Source: Hyaloperonospora brassicae (Eukaryota; Oomycota; Peronosporomycetes; Peronosporales; Peronosporaceae). From it: a stretch of 64,000 nucleotides of DNA. Shown here piece after piece: positions 46,001 through 57,650 of the stretch (position 1 is the stretch's first letter; each line of letters opens with the position of its first letter). The notes under the pieces were generated by a model that did no database searches, was not told where the DNA came from, and saw only the letters and a list, made by a program, of their open reading frames with translations. The translations under genes were made by a program, and so were the position numbers. Where the stretch lies: positions 248,001-312,000 of the forward strand of contig CANTFL010000090.1 of the NCBI GenBank assembly GCA_947650285.1, given 5' to 3'.

Positions 46001-49000
46001 GGAGGATACATGGAAAAATTCATGCAATACATGCGATATGAGATATGGGACTTTGCAAGATGTACAATTCGTGAAGTATCGATTTACAGATGTTGCATGC
46101 TGACATGATATCACTGGGCGGTTTAGGAGAATATCGTCGTTTTTACTCATAAAGATTGATTTAATTGTCGTCAAGTGAAGCTATTACCTGCTTCTAAGAT
46201 GGCTTACTATTACTGAATTATACAAATGCAGCACACCTTACATACCAAAGAAAATTGAAGATCGCCGCCGACGGGAACGCGTTTATCGTCAAAGAATATC
46301 CTATAGTCCTCTTTGAAAACAGGAAGGCACGCAGCCGGTAAAAAAAGAAACGCCTTCATTCAAACTCCTTATTGCTCAGATGCCCAAAGAATGATGTGAA
46401 TGTTATGCCGTCGCCGTTATTACGAAGCACGAGTAAGCACTTATATTCTTATCATTATTGCATACTGCTTCACGAAGACGTGCGGATGGGCAGGCAAACT
46501 CACACTTCGTGACAACCTTCTTTTTTTAGGCTTGATGGAATGCTTTGTATAATTGAAGACAGATCGGCCGTACAATTTACGGGAATGCCTAAATATGTGT
46601 AGGAAAATAGGTCGATGGCGCGTGATAAACGAAATATAGCGGTCAAGTTGATGATATCGGCAGCAGATCATTTTTCAAAACACAACCGACGTTCGGCGAC
46701 AAAAATATACCGTATTTTGCAAAGAACGAACTTTGTTCATTCTTTATTTGTATATAAGTTTCATTAAAAGGTTTGCTGAAGCAAAACACAGTGTAGGGGA
46801 TCAAACATTTGCTTAGATAAAACTGAAGTTCACCCGCTGGAAGATTGCGGGTGCCGCTTTGAGCTACATCGTAGGGTCAACGGTTGGATCAAGGTAAAAA
46901 TGGTGACTTATGTTATCGTGTTGATGTAATCGATGACGACACGATATGTTAGGTACGGCAATTGCTAATCAACGTCGATCATTACACGCGACCTTTTTCA
47001 AGCTTAGGGGACGCCGACAAATGGCGGTCTTCAATTCGAGGCGCCATCCATGCAATAAGGAGTTCATTTTGAGTGCTTATGTATAAATGAATCCCAGATG
47101 AGTAAAGACTCTACTTAGCACGCACTCGCACATAGCTAGTATCGACAAGATGAAGCAAAATCAGGCAAATTCTAAACAGATTAGCAATATTAGCAGTCAA
47201 TGACTATAGTAACAATAAAGCAGTTAATTGCGAAAAACGCTTTACGCCCTCAAAGCTGCAGCACGTGACTTCGATAAGCTCACTATATCAAATCACGCAA
47301 TATATGCCAAAACTGAGACTCACCCGCTTCAATCGATTCGATTACACGGTTAAAGTCATGATAACGCAAATCATGTCCGTATCTTAAGTGTCTCGCTTGC
47401 AATGTCTGGAAAAGAAGGCCGAGTTCTGACCTACTCTGTTTGCAAAAGTGCGCAAGGTGCCTAAGCTTTAGCAAAAGGTTAGGTATTCTAAACGATGCAT
47501 ACTTGTGAACCACCTAAGATCAATGAATGGGCAGAGCGTTCATACGCTCGCGAAATATTGCTATCTCTTCGAGGTACAATATGTAGAAAAGTACGCGTAT
47601 TTGTCTTACACTTGCCTGTTTTAAATAATGAACAAAACGCGTCTTTAAGTACGCGATGATGGCGAAGATCAAATATGATTACATGTCGAGCAAACGTTGG
47701 AAGTTTCATAACGCGCGTAATCCGACGGAATAACACTAAAACTTCGGTAAATCGTAACAAATCTATTAATTATTTAGCACACACGTAGATGTACGACGTG
47801 TTGCAAATTCTGTCTCTAAAGCGTCGACTGCTGTATCTATCGTATCGATAATTCACATTTGTAGTGCCTGACATCATGCACTAGTATGATTTGTAGAAGT
47901 AACATACAAGTAGAAGGCCTGCTAAACCTTTCCGCTGTCACCATATAAACTTTCGCTCTGATGTCAGTACATGTTGCTCAGATGGCGACGCTTTGTTGTC
48001 GCTAACATGAAAACTAAGGCTGACCATAATCTACCAGAAGCCTGAGCTAAATGCTTTATAATTATTTCCGACCCATGACACTTGCAAGATACGAGTCGAT
48101 GCAAAAGCATTTGCAAAATATTCAAAAAAATAAGTAAATATTGTAATTAATCTCGTTGGATTGGCCGGATTGCGTGAGATAAAGATATTACGTGCCCTCA
48201 ACGTAATTCTTCTTCTGCCGAATCATTTCAGTAGCCAGCTGGCTGCATGACAATGTGACTAGGCTGGATATCAGTGCCCTTATAAATAGTAGCCTATTAC
48301 GCTCTAAGTAATCAAAGATTTTCTTATTCATTTAATTTTCGCGACCTACGCTATATTATAAACCATTTTCAGTTTATGTGTTCAAATACGATCCAGGTCA
48401 ATAGTAAAGCTACAAATTTGACTATGCTGTTTTTGTACCAAAATTATATCAGAGACATATATAGCATTCAAACCTCGGTTTGAAGTGTGTGTCATCTTTT
48501 GATTTAAATAATTATGATCACTGATAGCACATCACGTATCTGTATGTTTCGTAGTATGATGTAGCTCTCACTTTCCACGTAAAATTCGCAGCGCAAATAT
48601 ACTTTTGTTTTACTCTCGAAAGGAGAATGGCTAAATATCGCACGCATGGAATAGTATGTTGTAGTCGAATGTACTTTCTATTCCATCTAATGTGAAAGGT
48701 GCGCGCACAATTGTTTACTTCAGAAATGATTAGATCAGAACGATAGGTTTAATGTTACAGTCTTCGCTCGTTTAGTTACAACATCTAATGCTGTAGACAG
48801 TCATCACTTCTATCATAAATGAGCATTTTTGTAGCCTTGGTACACGTTTTGGCAGCTGGTACATATATAACATTGTGAATCGATTAGACTTGATGATGTT
48901 AAATGACTAATACATATAAAATGACGCTTACTTTTTATTACGTTTTGGAATGCGGATTAACACAATTCGATCCTAGCCTGATTTTTAACGCAACGATCAT

Positions 49001-49529
49001 CTGTATACAAAGAAAAATCTTTCTTTCCATCGCAAATTGCCTCTCTTCACAAGATATTTGCTTTGTTTCGAATGGCTCAAGTATATTGATTGAAACATCT
49101 CGTCTTGGATGCAATCAATACAAGTTATGATCGCTTATGAGGTATATATATATATACATGTTTAAGTTTCTCCAGCGGCCTATATATAAGCTTCTGACCG
49201 CTATGCGTTCATATACGTAGTGAGGGTTAGCACTATCTGTTTTTCACAATATGCCTTTTTAAATCAAATTATGTAATGAAATACACGATTTCAGCTCAAT
49301 GTCAGATCAAGCGCCCTGATCAAAAGTCTACAGAAGCAAGTAGTTTGCATTCTATTATTGTTTTACTTTACACATTAGCCCGCACTCTAAGTCAGATAAT
49401 TTTTCCCGATACTGTAACACTATTGCTGTTCTCATATGGGGATATATCCAGGTGCGATGTCGAATAGCTATGCCTTACTTTTTTCATAATATATATATAT
49501 GTATATATTAATATATGACCAAAAAGGTA
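43006..49529. other. AT-rich gene-free region, part 1
   Basis: Composition is visibly AT-rich compared with 9-31 kb, with no ORF longer than 120 codons and no motif I can name. Simple TA tracts occur at about 45093-45112, 49142-49157 and 49483-49515. At 43386-43405 GTGGCCGAGTGGTTATG resembles a tRNA-Ser/Leu A box, but no B box or cloverleaf follows. Confidence 0.6.
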
Positions 49530-51420
49530 TTAATACTTATAACAGTCGTCTGGCCATGAAGCGGACCAAACTTTGTGGTGCGTTTGCCCTATCCCTGATA
49601 TATAACTCTGTTGTATGGATCTTCCGTATGAATTAATATAGGAGTAGCATCCATGGTACCTGAGTCTTTTCAGCAAGCACTGATTTCTATCGTGCTCGTT
49701 GAAGTTTGCCATTTTATTGGTCAATTTGTCGCTGTATCGATGTAGCAAATGAAAACATGACAGACGAAGACAATCCTTTAGAGCCTCGGATGAACCAATC
49801 GTCACCTTATCGGCACTGTCACCATCACTATCGCTCACAACTACCTCACGCTCTATCGTATCTGAGTCGCACTCGATCGCTCGTTTACGTTCACATCGAT
49901 GTACTCGTCGGCACTGACACCGCAAGTCAAACCTTTGATGAGCTTGGTAAGCAGGCACTGAACATATCAATCTATCTATTTGTTGTAGTTGCATAGTTAG
50001 GTGATATCAGCCATCTTCACCTCCTCCACGATATCACACTTACTTCAGCACTCGCAATTTACTTGCTCGTGGATATCCTTGCATCTCGATATAGCGAAGC
50101 GTTTAGCCTCCAGGATATCCAACTCCCTGTCGATTCTTGTGTGGGTGTAGCCACTAGATATTAAACAAGTCCCTTTCACTATTACGCTTTACATAACCAA
50201 GAATTATCAATCCGAAAATAAACACGTGAGAAATCGCTGGTTAAGAGACCATCCATCCCAAAGTTCCTGCGTTGAGTGGTTTCATATGTGCTGTCATGTT
50301 GGTGGCAGGAATGCTAGCTTAGTATTGTAGCATCTAGGGGTCATATAGTGACACGACGCGTAGTCCAACAGGAAATGCACTCGCCTTCCGTGCATGTTGC
50401 CATCGATACGCCGGAGCCACTTTGCAGACATTGATCGGTTTTGCCAGGCCGCCTAGTCATTAAATTACGCAACCTTCAATTAATTGGTTTTATTATAGCG
50501 AAATGCTCGTAGTTACTTCTTCTTACCTATGACAACAAGATCCATCTTCTCGGATCCAGCCATGTTGCAGCACATTGCGACTGAGATACAATCCTTTTCT
50601 GACTTTTTTCCGCTACGCTTGACCGTTGTGATTTTCTTGTTTGGAGGAAGCCGATGAAAAAGATCTGATTCGTCAAAACTTAATATTCCGTGGTGGACAT
50701 TGGCCAATCAGCTATCTAAGCTCCATTCGATTCGCTGCGATTTGAGCGCGACCAAATGATTTTGCGTCGCCGTGAAGTCTATGCTTCTTTGTTCCGTGTT
50801 AAGTTTCAATTGGTTCAGCCAATTATTTAATGCCGCAGGTATTTCTAGCTTAGCCCTGTAGCATCTCAGATGAATGAGATTCTTTCAGTATTGAATTGTC
50901 TGAGATATTTATTTGATGTTTTCAATACGATAATTTTTAAGGAACGCAGCTATAAACGCTGAAAATAGCACCTTTTAATTGCTCTTTCTACCCGTGGAAC
51001 GAAACTCATTGCATAGTGCCTAGCGAATACTTTCTGCAGCCGTTGCGGGGTTTCTAAGGCCGAGCTTCTCTCTGAACCGGTCTTTTATTATATTTAACTT
51101 AATGCCTGGTATGCGTGTGATGTGCACCTGAACATAATGAATTTTCTCCATCGTGAAAATCGCTTGCTTTATCGAAATTCTTAAGATGGAAAGTACGCAA
51201 ATGTGCACAATAGCAGGTAATGCGAGACTGTAGCAAGTCCATTTGAGAGGAAACACTGGCAATTAGTGCGCGATGTTTTGTTACCCTGTTTCTTAATTCT
51301 CCTATACAGATTCAAACAATAAATCAAGTGAAGCAGCTCGGTGCGGGATACGGAGCTGCTGAAGCAAAATTTCCATCGATAGAGGTTCTTATATCGAGAG
51401 ACGACCGTATACACATAACT
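49530..51420 (-). pseudogene. pogo/Tigger-like DDE transposase relic
   Basis: The clearest part, 50513-50870 on the minus strand, reads ALNNWLNQLKLN, a stop, LANVHHGILSFDESDLFHRL, PPNKKITTV and EKDCISVAMCC, then GSEKMDLVVIGKKK. This matches the DDE_1 core pattern NxDETGLF-(WY)-R-x-P...K-x-R-x-T-(VL)-x-x-(CA)-x-N-x-x-G-x-x-K-(LM)-x-x-x-VIGK. Near 50300-50320 LAFLPPT recalls the third catalytic block. A C-terminal SADEYIDVN-like piece lies at about 49880-49910. Limits are approximate and inverted termini were not found. It would be inactive. Confidence 0.6.
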
Positions 51421-54400
51421 TCAACGATTAAAAATGATCGACATTTCATAATCTATGCTAACTATTGCTTAATAGTACAAAAAATGTGAGAAATGAGGCA
51501 TTCATTAATGAATCTTTATGTTATGATCATTTTACATCGTCAAGCATATACTTCTGTGTATTACAATGTTTGTTTAAGGCACGATAGATTGCCGTAACAA
51601 ACCTATATATGGCGAAGTTTTACCATCAAATTGTGTTGACTTCAAAGGGCCTTTTTCGTATCAAATGCAGCATATTTCGGGTCATCATGGTTTACGTTTT
51701 AGGCAAGCCCGAAGCGGAATATACAGTGTCATAATAAGAAATCTGAAAGTCCACATAATTTAATTTTTTAATAAAAAGATCTTAATCTCTAGCTTATTGT
51801 TTATCTGGCTCAATATACCCCCATCTCCTTGCATGGCGAAAACGGCATTCGTAATTTTGTGCATGGAATAGAATGCATGGGAAGTGGCGACGAGAAGAAT
51901 CAAAAACCCGCGTTCAAGAGTATAAATGATGCGCTCCTAGTAGCAATATCGTCTATAAAGTATGAAAGCTCTGCTAATTGTGCAAGGATGCGACTATGAG
52001 ATGTGAAGCGTCAAGGGGCTTTCCAAGTGAGTGTGCACTTTACTAGTTGTCAACAGCATAACACTAACTTCGTACGTATTGGGATTCCAATTAAAGCTAG
52101 CTCCGATTTCTTCGTATTGTATCATTTCATCCATGGCTCTTTCAACGACAAAGTAGCCGCTAATGAAATCGAATGAAGTCTTCTGCTGATCACTACCTTA
52201 TTGTTTGTTTGGGAATATAGATGGTCCGGATAATCTTCTGTCCAAATGGGTCACATACATGACGCTCGCCCTCTTTTTGGTGTAGTAGGGCATATCGCGT
52301 AGACTAAAACGATCCCAATAAGCGTTTGCTGACGCCTATGATTGTTACCATATACGACTACATCGTATCGATCATCGCCTTTGCGCGAGATAGATGTGAA
52401 TATGTCATAGCATTATGTTGTTCAAATTAGTAATTTGTAACATCGTTTACGGTCTAGGAGCGGCGTTATTACGATATAAGCTTTATACGTAATGGCTATA
52501 GACACAGCTGTCATTCATCTAACTAATTCGACTACACGTAGTAAAAACTCACGCGCACTATATACATCTGCAAATATTTCCTATTTCTGTGAAATCGTGC
52601 GGCCAACCAATACATTCAAAAAATGTGGCACCCTTTCATTTTCTGGCCTGTAGTGTAACAGCGGTCATTTATATGTCATTGAGTATATATTTCATGCCAC
52701 ATAACTAAAGACCTTATTTTAAGTGTGAGCTGGGTTTCGACAGCAAAAAGGCTACTACATAGCGCAAACTGAAAATATTTGATGACTTGATATATTACGC
52801 TAGCCTGATTGTAATTTTTTGCGGGGAAAAACGAGAAACGCACTAGTGGTAAATATGAAGCGATACAACTTTCAAACAATCTCTATTGTCGCGCATTTCA
52901 CTCTTAGCCTTTCTTTTGTAGTAGAGAAACAAGTATAATGGCTTGAAACATCTATAGGGTTTGATGCGGTCTCAGCGCATTATTTGGATAAAACCTAACT
53001 TCCTGTCAAGTGATCAGTCTGTATAGATACGAAGAAGTTGCATGCAATAACTCCATGAAATATCTCACGTACGATTCAGTACGACCCGTATGCTTCACTT
53101 TATGTTGTTCTCAATTCTTTTGCTTTCCAATCTGCTACGTGAGAATCTGTTTGTAGTGTCAGGGATCAAAGTAACGCGAACGCGTTTTCATGCAAGGTGC
53201 TTATTTGACGTCTGACGCACTGACAAACTTTTATGTGAGTCTGTATTGGTGTCAACGTTGTTTGCACGTGATATCCCACGGCTACCAGACTTTAGTACAT
53301 AATGTCAAATGTAGTAAAGTCAGCGTCTGTCTGAGCATCAGGGGATATACACCTGTAGTAAACGATTTGGTAGCGCTATTGTAATTGTTTAGCTGGGATA
53401 GAGAGACGAGATTTTTTGGATGCAAAGGAATCCACTTTCCAGCGCGCTGATGAATGCGTACAGAGTGTAACGATATGATCACTGGATACATTCGTGCTAC
53501 CTATGTCTATTCCAGACAATTTTGTATAAATCTGAATGGCCCGTACGACCAATCGTGTACTGAAAATGATTAATGTGTATGCAGAGACGAGCTAATTATG
53601 AACAGCATTTTTACAAAAAACATATATTTAGTCTTCAGTCTACGTTATTTAGTGAATTCGACGCTATACCAAGTATGACGTGCGCTTCGTTCATTGTATA
53701 GTTCTACGATGCCTTGAAGCGAAAGTGCGGCTCGGTGCACAAATTAGAATTGAAAGAAAACTGCAGCTGAAACATTGATAATGCGATAAAGTCATAATAT
53801 ATATCAACCCTTGCAGCGTAGATTGTCGTCCAAAGGTACAAAACAAAATATTGGCCTTCAAACATCTCATGAAGCTGCTGACTATGTTAGTAAACCCTCT
53901 GATCGATTGGAAGCTCAGTATTTGCAAAATGATCATGTGAATCTGCCTCGATGTAGCAAATCGCGTATTTATACTGATATTGATATAGTAGTTGCTCTAG
54001 ACGCGACACAACATACATTGCTGCGATGGCAATGATAATAAAGAGCGAAAGAGTACTACGCATGATGAATGCAATAGCGAGCAATATCACATGGTCTCTA
54101 TGATTTTGCTCATTAGTGTACGTCTAAACGGTTTCAATGAATAAATAAGCGACCAAACTGCTGTGGCGTACGTATCAATCCGTATATGATTGTGCTAGAG
54201 TCAGAATAATTATCATTTGTTACAATTAATTGAAAAACCTAGCACAGGACTAAAATTGTAAGGGGCAACGTCAGGCTCCACCAGCTATACAAAATGGAAA
54301 TTGAACACGCCCGATGCAAAATGGCGCATCAAAGCATCTCATGCATCGAATAAAAAGGCGAAGCGCGTGAGAATGGTGGCAGCGGTAACGGCAAGCAAAC

Positions 54401-55317
54401 ATTCAATTGGTGACTTAGACTGCTACATGCCGTCCCTATCTACAGGCTATCGCGAACGTACAATTCTTTGTGGAAGACAAAGTTGAGCATACAATCTCAG
54501 TTGTATGCGTTGTCATCTCCGCCAAGAGTCAAGTTGCTTCTTCTCAGCGAAGCGGTCACTTCTTCGCGTGGAACCGCAATCTTGCGCGCTTGGATGGCAC
54601 CTTCCAGCTCTATAACAGGTCATTATCAGAATGGATGGAATTGGAGATGGTGAATTGGATGGGTCTAATTCTAGCCACTTCGCTCAGCATCCGTCTCTCT
54701 CGGCATCTGTCCCTAAGCAACACGTCACATAGTTTTGTCTCCTCAAAAACGACTAATTAAACTGGATGGCTGAACGCTACACCGTAGAGTAAAACAACGC
54801 AATCATCGTTGGCATATGCATCATTGTAAGCCTGTTGCGCTTTGGTTTAACGCAGTTGCCTACGATATTACTCTCATTCTACCTGTTCAGATGTAAGAAC
54901 ACTCAACTTAGGTTGTATCCACCACTGGCAGGTCGTTTTTTGCGCGCAAATCGGACCTGCCGCAAGCAAAGAACGCGACTCCATGTTGAACCGAACCGCC
55001 AGCGTTAATAAACGCATTGCTATGTTGCATCGCTTATATAGACTGAGTTCTCATGAGGTTTGTGTTTCATGGTGTCTATTTGTGTGATGCTGGTTGCTCG
55101 TATAGTTTAAAATTAATGATCAGGATTTGTATTTATAAGAGAGCATTACCGAGCTTTTGGCTCATCACGATTTAACAAACCCGGTATTCCGTCATTCGCA
55201 CGTTCAATTTTCCGAACGCTGATATGATCACACCGACTGGCGCTGTGCCATCACCACAGGTTTCTGCAAAGACCAATAGACTGCAGTTGGAAGAATGAAC
55301 AAGGCAAAATCCAGCAT
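51421..55317. other. AT-rich gene-free region, part 2
   Basis: ORFs of at most 96 codons (54470-54760, plus), none recognisable. The composition returns to mixed near 54300-55300. No repeats matching the rest of the window were noticed. Confidence 0.55.
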
Positions 55318-55395
55318 TTTTTTACTTTAAACGCTACGCAGGATATGAAAGAGCAAGCGAAAAACTTCCCAGACAGAGGGTCAAGCCAAACCGAC

Positions 55396-56964
55396 CTACT
55401 TGGCCTTCTTCGACAACGAGCGAATAGCCTGAGGGTCCGTGTTGAACATCTCGTTCGGGTCGTACTCGGTCTTGATCTTTTGCAGCCTGGCAAAGTTGCC
55501 GCCGCCGTACAAGTACTCGGCCATCTCCGCCGTCGTCCACTTCTCATCACGGTACGTTGTGAACCCACCCGGCACACCGCCCGAAGCCTTGTAAGCATTC
55601 ACGAACTTGTAAAAGTTCTTGCGCATGGTGTCCAAGGAGCTTTCTGCAAACGGCTTGTCGAAGGCCGATGAGCGCATGTCCCAACGAACGAGAAAAAGGT
55701 TGTCGTCGTGTTTCCAGGCGGAAGCGTTAGGACGAACTCTCCTGGCGTACTTGCCGCCCCAAACGTCGACAAAGCCGCCGAAAGAGGCATCCGGTAGCTT
55801 GGGGGAAAACGCAGTGTCGGTAAACAGCTCCCACGCGGTGGAGTTGGAGAGCGGGGTCTTTCGAGGAATTGTCACCGACGTAATGTAAAAGAAGCGGCGA
55901 GGAGTAAGCGTCTGCTGCACAAGACCAGGAGTCGTAATCTCCTCCGACGTCCAGAAGTCGTTTTCGGTCGTGGTCAGTTTCATTGCACTAGGCAGATTCT
56001 TCATGAGCGACGCAAAGACTTTCGTTGCCTCCGCACTCGTACCGTAGAAGAAGCCTTGCAGCGAAGACCCTTTCCTGATGCCAAAGCGAATGGACAACTT
56101 GTCGCTGTTGTCTTTGCTCAAGGCCCACTTTTGCGTGCCAATGAGAGCGTCAACGTTGTCCTGCTGTGTTGGCTTGTAGCTCTTGTCAAAATCGATCGTG
56201 TAGTTTGTCACGCGCGTCGAAGGAGGCGCAAAGGTCTTGATCTTGAAGTCAAGAACCACGCCCAACGAGCTGGCAGCGCCGCGGACACCCCAAAATAGCC
56301 GCGAGTTCTTCTTGGCGTCAGCGTCCACGATGGAGCTGTTGGCAAGAGCTACGCGTACGGACACGATGTTGTCCAGCACAGTGCCAGAGATACGCGAAAG
56401 GGTGCCGAAACCCGAGGCAGCGACACCAGTCATGCCGACATCCGGGCAACGGCCATGAGGAAGAGTACGCTTATGCTTGTTCCACATAAAACTCGCAGCC
56501 TCCGAGATCATGACGGGGCCACCGTACGATAGCAGCTGGGTCGACGCATCGTACTTCAAGTGCTTCAAGTGCTTTAGGTTCATGATCAGAGCACCGTCAT
56601 TGCGACCAAAGCCCATGCTCGAGAACGACCGGTTGCCGCCGAGCGTAGTCACCTTGACGCCGGTGCTAGCAGCGCACTTCAGAGCAGCCGACACCTCCTC
56701 TTCCGTCTTTGGAAAAGCGACAGCTGAAGGTACAGGGCTCACACGTGAGTTCCACGCCTCCGTGTCCACCGCCCATGTTGAAGTGGTGGGCGCCGAGTAT
56801 TCGATGCCTGCCTTGGTCAGGCAAGCGCTAATGTCGGCTGTAGACGCTGCAGGCGCCACAGGACCACCTTTGGGGTTCCCAGCAACAGCATTGCCACCGT
56901 GGGCAGCAATGAGGGAACAGAGAGCGAAAATTGCGCGGCTGGCGTCGGAGATCGTCGCAACCAT
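55396..56964 (-). CDS. FAD-linked oxidase (berberine-bridge/oligosaccharide oxidase type), copy 2
   Basis: Intact, 522 residues, same length as copy 1 without indels; I count about 36 substitutions. All landmarks are kept: the N-terminal hydrophobic segment, LGGNRSFSSMGFG, the flavin-linking Cys in HGRCPDVGMTG (C173), and EYDPNEMF. Changes cluster around residues 150-190 and 240-290 and in the second half (for example SRISG for SRLHG, RKGSSLQG for KKDSTLQG). This could alter substrate preference, but both copies look functional. The missing His of the usual GGHS motif is shared, so that loss preceded duplication. The gene faces copy 1 (convergent, 24 kb apart). Confidence 0.92.
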   Translation of the reverse strand: MVATISDASRAIFALCSLIAAHGGNAVAGNPKGGPVAPAASTADISACLTKAGIEYSAPTTSTWAVDTEAWNSRVSPVPSAVAFPKTEEEVSAALKCAASTGVKVTTLGGNRSFSSMGFGRNDGALIMNLKHLKHLKYDASTQLLSYGGPVMISEAASFMWNKHKRTLPHGRCPDVGMTGVAASGFGTLSRISGTVLDNIVSVRVALANSSIVDADAKKNSRLFWGVRGAASSLGVVLDFKIKTFAPPSTRVTNYTIDFDKSYKPTQQDNVDALIGTQKWALSKDNSDKLSIRFGIRKGSSLQGFFYGTSAEATKVFASLMKNLPSAMKLTTTENDFWTSEEITTPGLVQQTLTPRRFFYITSVTIPRKTPLSNSTAWELFTDTAFSPKLPDASFGGFVDVWGGKYARRVRPNASAWKHDDNLFLVRWDMRSSAFDKPFAESSLDTMRKNFYKFVNAYKASGGVPGGFTTYRDEKWTTAEMAEYLYGGGNFARLQKIKTEYDPNEMFNTDPQAIRSLSKKAK

Positions 56965-57011
56965 GATGTGCCTTGTCCTTCAGGTTGTAGGAGACTGGAG
57001 GGCTTGAAGGC

Positions 57012-57027
57012 AAATGTGGAAGTGGGC
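57012..57027 (-). promoter_or_regulatory. Core promoter of the second FAD oxidase
   Basis: Minus strand reads GCCCACTTCCACATTT, one change from copy 1 (C for T at position 3), about 48 bp upstream of the start codon. It still fits the oomycete initiator core. Confidence 0.7.
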
Positions 57028-57650
57028 AATGCTGCTGTCGTTGCACTGCCGTGTCCGGGCTACCTACAGGTCCCCTATGGAGCAGGGCGCTAGTCGGTAG
57101 TGTAAGTAGAGTTCACCATTGGCTAGTCGTCGTCGTGAACTCGTGAGGAGATAAGAGTGACCGCAATCACATCTATGGACAAGCATCTTTACCCGAAGCC
57201 AGCTGCTTGAGCGTGGGAAGGTGATCGTGAGATGTTGACTTCGTGTAAAGTACGCGCATCGAATACACGTGTACGTGACGACAACGCAACGAGGTTCCGC
57301 GTCAGGCGCCATGTGGCACGGTTCGCGACGTTGTACCACGTACGACTGTTGCATCTGCCGTGCGATCATGAACTCTCGGCCAAGAGATGTGGGTGATGGA
57401 GCCTCACGACGATAAGCGGTGGTGTGTACATCTGGAACGCAACCTCGAAGTGGAACACGTGTACGGCATTTTTGTACGCATCTGCAGCACACGTGGACTG
57501 TGTGTCCAAGACGTCGTCTCATTGTAAGGTTGAAGCCTTTACAATGCTTCCTTCTTACTCCAGCAAATATTGCTGCCACTTGTTCTGTGTCCCAGCAAAC
57601 TGCTGCTCCAAACGTCTGTTTAATCAGCTGGTAGAAGCGGATCAGAGCCA

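Larger units (their letters stand above)
55318..57650 (-). repeat. Right arm of the inverted gene duplication
   Basis: Reverse complement of about 28570-30920; the core promoter and coding region are preserved. The upstream ORF on the same strand (57738-57064, 224 codons) lies in this duplicated flank. Its counterpart at 28600-29170 is broken by stops, so I do not call it a gene. Confidence 0.85.
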
